Assembly: GCA_037349105.1 (NCBI GenBank)
Contig: JAYJMM010000037.1
Coordinates: 3,720,001 to 3,784,000, forward strand
Direction: 5' to 3'
From: Limnomonas spitsbergensis
Lineage: Eukaryota > Chlorophyta > Chlorophyceae > Chlamydomonadales
Length of the DNA stretch: 64,000 nt
A program made the translations under genes and the position numbers. Positions 45,816 through 55,400 of this stretch are shown here, piece by piece; position 1 is the stretch's first letter, and the number at the start of each line of letters is the position of its first letter. The notes beneath the pieces are model-generated. The model did no database searches, had not been told where the DNA came from, and was given only the letters and a program-made list of their open reading frames with translations.

Positions 45816-46290
45816 TTGTGGCGAAAGCCTGTGCAGTGCGGGTGGCAGGGCGCTGCGGTGTGGCTCGCGGGGTGTGTTTCGGGTCAAGGGTTTAGATGCA
45901 GGGGATTTTTGGCATACTGTTAAGCTCTCTGTATTGGCTCTACTTTTGGATTTGACAACAAAAAACGTATTATGTACATTTGGCCGTTCCCTCCGCCCTT
46001 CTGAATGCTGACGGTTGAATTTGTCGGCAGATCCGGATGGATATCTGCGGGTGAGGGTCATGAAGGTGAATAAACTTATCCTCACTGCCGTGATTGGCCT
46101 CATCAAAAGCGATGCGCAGGTCTGCTTTCCCCTTCGTGACAGAACCTCATTGAGAGTGCTTAGACTAAGCAGAGCCAGGTGTTTTCAGAACTCGTGTGCT
46201 GCTGTAAGGTGCTGCACTTCTGCCTGCGCCTGTTATGTGGGGGGCATGCCAACAATCTATGCCGCTCAGGCATGAAGACCTTCCTCCCAG

Positions 46291-46385
46291 GTCAAGGACG
46301 TGACACCTCTGGGCCCTGCTCAAAATGACTCGGCCGCGTGGGCGCCCATCTGTCCCGTTGTAAGAAAATAAATTAAAGGCAAAAG
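46291..46385 (+). repeat. Dispersed repeat family C
   Basis: GTCAAGGACGTGACACCTCT, then GGGCCCTGCTCAAAATGACTC, then GGCCGCGTGGGCGCCCATC, then an AAGAAAATAAATTAAAGGC A-rich end. Closest to 11304-11390. Confidence 0.6.
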
Positions 46386-47452
46386 GGGAAGAAAGACACC
46401 TTCCTCCCAGATGTAGCGGGATCACACACTCAGCCCACTCATGTTATGCAAGCAACATGCTGACAGCTGCAATCTGAGTCTGGCTCGAAAAAAAATGCAG
46501 AACACGGCATGGAGAGCACCTAGGAAAGCTGTGTCATTGATTCGTTGCGATGCTGTGGAGGCGAATGTCAGCAAGCTCGGAAGCAGGGATAACAAGGCTA
46601 ATCAAGAGACAAGAGAATATGAGAATGATTAAGTGGCAGACAACCACACAGGCCACAGTCGTGAGGTGTTCAGTTGTAACGTCATTAACAGATCACATTC
46701 GAAACAACCATTGCACCGAGGGGAGGGTCAAGACGTGTCAGCTGTTGCAGCTACAGTATTCAAGATGATGAAGTGCTTCCACTTTTAACTGCATCCGGCG
46801 GCGGCACTGGTTCATGGTGGCATGAAGCGGCGCTGCTCTGCCAGAAATGCATGGCAAGAGGGAATCCAGCTTAACCTTGTTCGGCTTGCAGGCGGGTGGA
46901 TTGGGGAAAGGCTTATCCGGCTTATGATAATGAGGCCGCGCTCACATTTATGGCTGTGACTATTGGTGCAAAAAAAGGCAGCGACAATTGGTACTTATTC
47001 ACGGTACTTGAAATTACATGCATCTTTCACTCTTATTCATCCTCTCTCACACAAGATAATTTCACATCCAAGCTCCCTGTGTTTTTTCTCTCCTCCTGCA
47101 GGTTGGTTGCCGATTTTCCGTCTTGGGTGGAAACGTTCGCAGACGCACCAGCTGCTATGTGTCCATTTTGCTTCCTCGCTGGACTTCAAAAAGTATTCAC
47201 AAGCAAGTCATGCATCACGGCATGTGGCTGCAGCAATGCCAACCCATGCTTGATCCACCTTTCAAACACAGATCCCTGGTTTCAACGCAGCATGAGTGAT
47301 CGCAATCTACAAATAATGCCAAGACAGCAGAAGCATCCGGCAAATGGCGTCTCTGAAGAAATCCCCGCCTAGGTGCACCTGACAGGACACAAACCGGCCA
47401 TGGCCCTGTCCATGGCTTTGCCCTTGTGAAGCTACAAGATCAGGGGTTCGCC

Positions 47453-47505
47453 TCGGTGGTCAGGTTGAGCCCGTGCCACTCCTTCAGATCTAGAAGCAGA
47501 TCTGC
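47453..47505 (-). repeat. Partial copy of BOLA3 exon 3, downstream
   Basis: The reverse complement reads CTGAAGGAGTGGCACGGGCT then CAACCTGACCACCGAGGCG, giving LKEWHGLNLTTEANP and a TGA. It copies the last 13 codons of BOLA3 exon 3 (EMKEWHGLNLITKADS and stop) just downstream of the real stop. It is another exon-edge duplication, here at a gene end. Confidence 0.75.
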
Positions 47506-47531
47506 TGTCATGCAGATCTGGCCTTAGGGCT

Positions 47532-49105
47532 TTACGAGTCTGCCTTGGTGATCAGGTTGAGCCCATGCCACTCCTTCATCTCGTCCGTGAGAACCCGGTG
47601 GACAAATTGATGTTGCTTGATCACAGACTGTCCTCTGCGCCATGCAACAAGGAGAATATTGCGTGATTTAATTCCAGTTGTTTGCTGTCAAATGCGTCTT
47701 GCCCGGCAGAGTTTCACAGTTGAAGCAGGGACAGGTGCCCGTACACCGCTTCTAGTGCCAATAACTAAGACAGATGAAAAAGGAAATTACCGGAAAAACT
47801 GGTGGCCTTCTAGACCATCCGTTCAGGTATTTGCAAGTTGGCCTGCGTGTTCACAACCTTGATTATTTTAGGGTTTAGGGTTAAGGGTTTTAGCTACACT
47901 TGAGCAGCCACCAGGCCCATGGCAGGCAGGGCTTGGGGGGCAGCGGCGTGTCTGCTGCTAAGGGTCACCTGCCCTAGGCCCGTCCACTTTTAATCCCCTC
48001 CGGCCCACGGGTGTTCGCCCTAAGGTGGGATCTGGAACGTACTTCATTCAGCTCTGGTTAAGAAACACAGTAGCTCGCAAAGAAAGAGGATTCTGCAACT
48101 GAGAAACGGTGGGAGAGATCTTACTTGAATTCGCTGGCAACTATTTCAATCTTGTAGAACGAGCCGCAGCCGCCGCTAGTATCTTGAACCACGATGCTGC
48201 AGGAAGAGAGGCACATGGGTGGGGCATAATGTTTATTATTTGATGCTTAAGCAGCGCATCCCCCAAGACCTGGCCTTCCGCAAGGGGCCCCTCCGGTGGG
48301 GCAAAAGTATGGTTGCCCTTGTAGGTGTTGCACTTGCACTTGCAGGTGTTGCACTTGCACTTGCAGGTGTTGCACTTGCACTTGCAGGTGTTGCACTTGC
48401 ACTTGCAGGTGTTGCACTTCCATACTCTTGCCTGATCCAAGCTACGGCCAGGGTGACCTGGTGCAGTAAACCCTATTGCTCGTGACACAGCAGCATAAGC
48501 CGGTGAAGTTGCCTATCTAGGTTTAGGGTTCAGGTGAAGTCCCCATCGGCCCAGTGATGGCTGATCAGCAACCTCCCAAAGGGGGTCTGGTGCGCACCAA
48601 GAAGACACTGGACAGGGATCTGCAACAAGGCTGGACGGAGGACATGGAGGAAGACGTGCTATGCGTGTGCATGATGGGTGTCTGCTGGAAATCATTTGAT
48701 GCGCACTTCGAACATCGATGCCTCACATTCATGCTGACGATTTTGAAGAGTCGATAAATTCTGCTACATCACAGATTTTAGCCCAGGGGTGCGGGTGCAG
48801 CAAGCCCTGCTGCTCAGGCCATTGGCCGTACGCCAGTCAAGGTTTGGCTGTTATTGACCCAGTGGAGGCCGCCCAGCGGCAAGCCAAAGGTACTCTAGTG
48901 CACGCTGCAAAAGCAGAGGGGACCATGCAGATGCATGGCATGGCCGTTTGTCAAATTGTCACCTGGTGGCTCCCTTGATGCTGTCTTGCAGCTTTGTTGC
49001 AATCTGGCGCTCGGTATCTCCCGCCGCGGTGATGGTTGCTAGCATCCGAGTAAGCTGCGGCCAAGCCGTGGCCATGGCCACTCGTGAGCTCGATTGGAGA
49101 AACAT
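47532..49105 (-). CDS. BOLA3: BOLA3-type mitochondrial BolA protein, 3 exons, 105 aa
   Basis: BolA3 proteins act with monothiol glutaredoxin and NFU-type carriers in late mitochondrial [4Fe-4S] cluster delivery. Exons on the minus strand: 49105-48963, 48196-48125, 47634-47532; phases 2 and 2; total 318 bases including TAA. Exon 1 starts MFLQSSSRVAMATAWPQLTR, Ser/Arg-rich with no acids, fitting a mitochondrial presequence. The mature part reads TERQIATKLQDSIKGATS, then IVVQDTSGGCGSFYKIEIV, then ASEFKGQSVIKQHQFVHRVL, then TDEMKEWHGLNLITKADS. The SGGCG cysteine and the HGL histidine are the two metal-ligand positions of the family, and the length matches human BOLA3 (about 107). Donors are GTGACA and GTAAGA; both acceptors end GCAG. 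No single frame covers it, so it is easily missed. It is convergent with MOR1 and divergent from CDKC. Confidence 0.92.
47866..47893 (-). repeat. CCCTAAA-like run in BOLA3 intron 2
   Basis: On the minus (sense) strand this reads CTAAAACCCTTAACCCTAAA then CCCTAAAA. The C-rich strand is again the transcribed-sense strand, as in the plus-strand genes. Confidence 0.6.
48323..48420 (+). repeat. 21-bp minisatellite, about 5 copies (BOLA3 intron 1)
   Basis: Units of GGTGTTGCACTTGCACTTGC then A, spaced 21 bp. It is within BOLA3 intron 1, where the sense strand reads TGCAAGTGCAAGTGCAACACC. It gives open frames on both strands, including a Cys/Lys-rich minus-strand one, that are not genes. Confidence 0.8.
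48446..48605 (+). repeat. Dispersed repeat family B, with inserted sequence (BOLA3 intron 1)
   Basis: CCTGGTGCAGTAAACCCTATTG, then CAGCATAAGCCGGTGAAG, then CATCGGCCCAGTGATGGCTG, then CCAAAGGGGGTCTGGTGCGC follows the family B order. A TTTAGGG-like motif lies in the middle. Confidence 0.55.
48785..48905 (+). repeat. Dispersed repeat family B (BOLA3 intron 1)
   Basis: GGTGCAGCAAGCCCTGCTGC, then CCGTACGCCAGTCAAGGTTTG, then TTGACCCAGTGGAGGCCGCC, then AGCCAAAGGTACTCTAGTGC. A well-preserved copy, antisense to BOLA3. Confidence 0.7.
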
Positions 49106-49472
49106 GTTAAATACCTCGCAGGTCAGATGTGATACTTTGAGTTCGATTTTCCCAGTGGCGACAAGCGGACAGAGGTCAGGGCAGGTGCCCTGTTCGTCCT
49201 ACCGTCCACCAGACTACCAGCTCCGAAACTTGGGAACCATGGGGCCATGGGTAACGGACCCATGCAGAAGCTCCCTTGTACTCCTGTCTTCGTCGTCTTT
49301 CTCGCTACCAATACAAACTGGGTTACTATTTTATATACAAATTTGCGGGAAATCACACAGCGGCTGAAACAGAAGCTAGACACGGGTCGATGAAATCCGA
49401 TTCGTACAAATTATAAAACCGAGACAGGCGGGTGCGCGACAGGGACCGTTTCGTTCTCCTCTTTCCGGCAAA
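49106..49472. promoter_or_regulatory. Divergent BOLA3/CDKC intergenic region
   Basis: The 367 bases between the two start codons must hold both promoters. A TATA-like TATTTTATATACA at 49327-49339 lies 133 bases before the CDKC ATG. No clear TATA box was seen for BOLA3. Shared regulation is possible but not shown. Confidence 0.55.
49327..49339 (+). promoter_or_regulatory. Candidate TATA box of CDKC
   Basis: TATTTTATATACA is the only TATA-like string in the short divergent region and is oriented toward the CDKC start codon. Confidence 0.4.
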
Positions 49473-52400
49473 ATGGCTGGTTTATCGCCCGGCACCTTTG
49501 GCTCTGGACACCCCATCCTTTGCAAAATCGAGCTGCCCTCCTCGGGTGACGACGAACAGGTGAGATGTCGCATGCCGGGAACAGGAAGTCAGAAATGCAA
49601 GACGACCCGGGCTGTGACAACTTTGATACGCGCGAGTCTGCCTGCCATCGTGTCTGCTCTTTCGAAATTATCACGACATTGCTTTTGCCGCCTGCAACAA
49701 CGAATCGGCGCTCCTGTGCCCCCACCGTGCAGTATGGGGGCACACGCACGGTGACCTCAGCGTACAAAATAGACGCAGACAAGCAGATCGGAGAGGGCAC
49801 GTATGGTCAGGTCTTCATGGGGAACGACAAGCTGCGAGACCAGGTGTGTTCATGTACCTGCCGGCTACATGGTCACATGAGAGGAGTGAGACCTATGATT
49901 TGTTCCACCATGCATGGTGGCATGGGATGAGGAAGTCCCATGGTATAATGCACCATGCATGGTCGCATGGGAGGAGAAGTCCCATGATATATTTTACCAT
50001 GCATGCTCGCATAGGAGGAGGGAGGCCCACAATCCGTCCCACCATACATGGTCGCATGAGAGGAGTGAGACCTATGATATGTCCCACGAGACATGGTCGC
50101 ATGGGAGGGAGGCACATAATCCGTCCCACGGGGCATGGTCGCATGGGTGGAGGGGGGCACATAATTCGTCTCATCAGACATAGTCGCATGGGAGGAGGGA
50201 GGCACAGTATATCTTCCACCATGCATGGTCGCATGAGAGGAGGGAGGCCCATAATATGTCCCACCATGAAGGGTTGCATGAGAGGAGGGAGGCCCATAAT
50301 ATGTTATCCATGAATAGTCGCATGGGAAGAGAGAGGGTGAGAATGTGTCCCACCATGAATGGTTGCATGAGAGGAGGGGGGCCCATAATTTGTCCAACCA
50401 TGGACGGCTGCATGGGTGGAGGAAGGCTCATGAGTCATGACACATACCACCATTCAATTTGTGACGTCCTGTCCCTTGGGTAACTGCAGCGCCAGAGGGA
50501 CATCCCTGTCCCAGGGTGATTGCAGTCCTCGGAGGGTACGCAATTGGAAAGGATCGCCTATCCTTGCTGCCTCGCGATGCTGATACATTGTTCCAAAGGG
50601 ACTGCCTTCCCATGCGACCTCCTCCGCCATGCCATGCTTCGCACCCCATGTACAGATTTGAGCGCTCACATTATGCACGGGGCGGATCTCATGCAAGCAT
50701 TCTGCCCTGCTCTGCATTTCTCCCCATAGCTGGGCTACATTGAAGGTACTTATAGGCATCCGGCCAGAGGCCCCATGCACGGCCAGCCATACTGCTTGGG
50801 CCTGTGTGTGTAGGCCCGTCTCTGGGTTCGCCCCTATAAGCAGGCCTTTGCAGCCGCTGGGCGGCTTTCAGAAGGCTGTCTCATAGCCGTAAAACAACTG
50901 GTATGACATGCCTCACCTCAGGAGAAAGTGGCGCTCAAGAAAATCCGCATGGACACTGAGAAGGAGGGCTTCCCTATCACGGCTATTCGGGAGATCAAGA
51001 TCCTCAGCACGCTGCAACACGAAAATGTGGTAAACCTGCGCGAGATCGTCCGCTCGGAGAGTGAGATGGCTAACCTTTTGATAACCCTAAACTCTGGACC
51101 CTGGCCCCATTAACCCTGAACCCTGAACCCTAAACCCTGAACCCTGAAATGTGGTCAACCTGCAGGAGATCGTTCGCTCGGAGAGTGAGAGAGGGCTGAA
51201 CCTGTAAACCTTATGAGAACCCTGAACCCTGAATGCTGAACCCTGAACCCTAAACCCTGAACGCTGGTACCGTGCATGTTATCGTTCGGTTGGTAAGTGA
51301 GAGAGGGTTCAACGAGAACCCTAATGCCAATACCTTTAAATGTTGTGGATCGAAGGGACATTGTCCAGTCGGATAATGAGAGAGCTTAACCCTGAACCTT
51401 TAACCCTAATCATGGCCAAGGTTTATGTATGGTGATCCACATGGTCACTGATCATGCTTGACAGGGCCTGCCTTCACACAGGATTGTCTCCGTGCTTGTC
51501 GGGGCCTGCCTTGCCTGTCGGTGAGCCTCTGGTTTTCCCCCCTTTGTCCTCCCTTTCAATATCACCCCTCCCTTTCAATACCACCAGATGGTGTCATTGG
51601 TGTGCCACTTTCGCTCCTCTGGTTTTCTCCCCTCCCTCTCAATATCACCATATGGTGTCCTCCCTTTCAATACCACCACATGGTGTCGTTGGTGTGCCAC
51701 ATTCGCTCCTCTGGTTGCTCCCTTCCTCTTACCTTATTTTCCAATTCTCCACACATTGTGCTCCTGTTGCTGCCCCCTCTTACCCTCCTTTGCAAACTAC
51801 CTTGCAGTTCACAAGCACAACAACTACAAGGGCAGCATTTACATGGTGAGCAACGGTTTGTCACGCCCTACCCTGAGGGTTTGAGTATGGACTTTTCACT
51901 GTGTCAAGTCATGTACCCTTGGGGGGTTGCACTGACCTTCACATGTTCCAAAGTTCTTACAACCCCCCAAGTCTCTGTCCTGAACCCTAAACCCTAAACC
52001 CTAAACCGTTACAACCCCCCAGGTCTCTGTCCTTAACCCTAAACCCTTAACCCTAAACCCTAAACCCTTAACCGTTACAACCCCCAGGTCTCTGTCCTTA
52101 ACCCTTAACCCTAAACCCTAAACCCTAAACCCTTAACCGTTACACCCCCCCAGGTCTCTGTCCTAAACCCTTCACCCTAAACCCTTAACCGTTACAACCC
52201 CCTAGGTTTCTGTCATTCAGAACCTATATTGGCCCCGGCCCGCCCTGCCCCAGATGGAACATTCATACGCGGGGTCAGTGACGGACAGGTGCCGGAGTGG
52301 CGGAGCCTTAATTATTATTTTGTTGCGTGTGCCTTGACACTTTTACTCTATCGGCATCGAGTAATGAAGCCACGCAGGGCATCTGAACGTCTTTGCATCG

Positions 52401-55400
52401 CCGTGCATGGGGATGACACCCCTCCAGCTTATGTGCACCTGTCAGATGGCATGGCCTCCTCTGCTATGCCCGTGGCGCATGCATGCCCAAACCATGTCAC
52501 CTTGTCTCATCTGCTCCTCTCCCGCGCATGAGGATGCTCTCTCTGGCTGTTGGAGGAGGCCATGCCGTGGGAGACTCTCATGCTCCCATGGCATGGCCTC
52601 CTCTGATATGCCTGTGGTGCATGCATGCCCAAACCATGGCGCCTTGAATCATGTGCCCATGTCCCGTGTCTGTGGCGCAGGTGTTTGATTACTCCGAGTA
52701 TGATCTTACGGGCCTCATGGAGACCGTGAAGTACAAGTTCACGGAGGCTCAAGTGAGAAGGGGGATTACGCCAGGAGGTGGCAACGCACGACCCCCCCCC
52801 CCTTTACCCCTAACCCCTAAACCTCGAACCCACCACGTACGCTTTCGTTCTCCTATCACGCCTCCGTTGCTGACCCTTTTGCTCCTCCTGTTGCGTCTCC
52901 TGATTCCCTTTCCTTCCTCTCACTCTGCTATCCTTCCTGTCCCCCCATCTCTGCCGCCCCTTCATCCCTCCCCTGCTATGTCTTTCCTCCGTCTCCTTCC
53001 TTCATTTCACCCAGCCGTCCCTTTCCTTCCTATCCACCTTTCCTCCCGTCCCTCTCTCCTTCTCCTGCTTCACTTACCTCCAGCCCCTCCCCCTACTAAC
53101 TCCACCCACCCCTCCTGAAAGCTGTCCTCTCCCTCCCTCACCCCCCTGCGCCCCAACTCCAGCAGGCTGCCCCCCTCCCTCCCCTCCATCCCCCCTTCTC
53201 TTTATGGCTGCCCCCTCCCTTCCCCCCCTCCCTCCCCCCTCCTGTTGATGGCTGCCCCCTCCCTCCCTCACCTCCAGGTCAAGTGCATCATGAAGCAGCT
53301 CCTCAAGGGCCTGGCCTACGTGCACTCTAATGGAGTTCTGCACAGGTATATTTGGCAACATGTTCTGGGAGTGTGAACGTCCTGAACCCTACGTTCACCC
53401 TTTTGGAATCATGCACATGCATGTCAGGCAATGTGTCCTGGGAGTCTGTGCAGCGTCAACACTCCACCCTTAACCCTACGTGCACCCTTACGGAGTCCTG
53501 CAAATGTACAGTAAGACACTAGGCATGGACTGGGAGTGTGAACGTCCTATACCCTATGTTCACCCTAATGGAGTCCTGCACAAGTACACTAGGCATGGCC
53601 TGGGAGTGTGAACGCCCTTGACCCTGAATCCCAAACCCTACGTTCTTCCTAAAAACGTTATATTCGGGTTAACTGGGCAACGTGTCCCAAATGTGATTTC
53701 TTAAACCCTGAACCCTGATGGTAACGGCGAGAATGTGGTTAGTCCCCAAGCTGCGTTGTTTCCCTGACCTCCACGCCCTTGTAGGGCGTAGCTTCCTTTC
53801 TTTCTTTGAGCCCTGAACCCTACATGCACTCAAACAGAGCTCTGCGCGGATGTGCGGGTGCAGGGACTAGATTTGGGGTGAATGGTCCCAGGGATTCCAC
53901 CCTAGCATCGAGGCAATATTTGTCTAGCTCTGGTCGCCGTGAAGGACCCCAGCCAGGCTGATATGCTTGGCTGCCGATCAGCGACCGGGACCTTCCTGCA
54001 CTGGCACAAAGGCCGGACTTTCGTTAGGTCCCAGGATTTTGTCCTCTAGCTCGACAAGCGTGATTTTACTGGCACTGCTTGCCTTGAAGGAACCCCAGCC
54101 AGGCTGCTACGCTCGGCTGCCAATCGGTGACCGGGACCTTCCTACACTGGCACAGAGACCGGAGTCCCAGGATTATTAGGTCCCAAGATTTTGTACTCTA
54201 GCTCGCCAGGCGAGGTTTTACTGGCAATCGTTGCTTTTAAGCAGCCACGGCCAGGCAGCCACGCTCGGCTGCCGACTGGCAACTTGGATCCTTCTGCACT
54301 AGACGCAGCGTCCTGGGATCAGGACCATGCGCTCATGTTTTGCATGTGTCTGTGTGGGGCATTGGCCCTCCTGATGTATCGGCTGTCTTTCACTTTTCCT
54401 TTTGTCCCTCTTAGGCATCAACCAGCCTGGAGCATTAGCCTTCCTCATGCGTAAGCCGCCCTCTGTTGATCCGCCCTGTGCTCCAAGGGACCTTGCAGCC
54501 TATGGTTAAGCCTGCAACCCAAACCCCTAACTCTGCTGATCCACCCTGTGCCCCAAGGGACCTCAAAGCCTCCAATATACTCATTGATCGGAACGGCATC
54601 GTGAAGCTAGCAGGTGCGGCACTAAGTTCATCGAAACCCTGTCGTAACCGTCCTCGAAATTGTTCTTCATGTGTTGCATACGCCTGTTGAAAGAGGTACC
54701 CCCCCCACCCTCTACGTGTGCTACCATTGTTGAAAGAGGTACCCCCCCCACCCTCTACGTGTGCTACCATTGTTGGTTACCTTTTGGGTGGTTTCCATGT
54801 GGATTGGATTTCTTTTGTGCATCGGTGTTCCATGCAAGATGTTTTGCCATGTGGAGGACCTCAACTTTTTTGCCCCAGTGTTCCATGCAAGATGTGAAGC
54901 CACCGGTGTTCCATGCAAGATGTTGTCATGCAAGATGTTACCATTTTAGATGTTGCCATGCAAGACGTTGCCATGCAAGATGTTGCTATGCAGACCTGGG
55001 AGATACCGCCCACGTCCTCCTTGTTGACTTAACAAATATCTTTTCTCCTTGCAACAGACTTTGGTTTGGCACGAACGTACCAGAACAAGCAAGACGGGCG
55101 TTTGACGAACCGAGTGATCACACTTTGGTACAGGTGTGAATGGGTTGATCACTCTTTGCCTTCATTGGCATATGTGTGGATGTGCTTGTGGCCATGGGGC
55201 CTGTCGTCCTGCAAGTCTTACTGTTGAATCTCATGGATTTCTTCTGCTTTTATTGTGTGAGGCACAGGCCGTGAGGCAGATGTGTTTTTAGTTTTGAATT
55301 TAAATACCCCCCCTTCTTGCGTGGGCTACAGCTGGGATTTGAATCTAAAGAATGTTGCGTTGCCCTGTAGACCCCTGAACCGCTGCTTGTATCCAAATAA

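Larger units (their letters stand above)
45816..47531. other. Convergent intergenic region
   Basis: Space between the 3' ends of the MOR1-like gene (plus) and the BOLA3-like gene (minus). It contains dispersed family C at 46291-46385, an extra partial copy of BOLA3 exon 3 at 47453-47505, and an exon-like plus-strand stretch (46030-46119) with AG before it and GT after it. A 158-codon plus-strand frame at 46896-47372 resembles nothing known and is not called. Confidence 0.5.

Noticed and set aside
45240..46106. 288-codon minus-strand frame
   Set aside because: Antisense to MOR1 exon 44 and its 3' flank; open because of GC-rich codon structure of the sense exon, with no recognisable domain.
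48141..48488. 115-codon minus-strand Cys/Lys-rich frame
   Set aside because: It reads through the 21-bp repeat in BOLA3 intron 1 in a different frame from the BolA exons.
49873..50431. Several His/Met/Pro-rich frames on both strands
   Set aside because: Produced by the ~58-bp repeat in CDKC intron 2.
51975..52205. Chromosome end or telomere fusion
   Set aside because: CCCTAAA blocks are short, interrupted, repeated with unique spacers and lie between two coding exons of the same gene.
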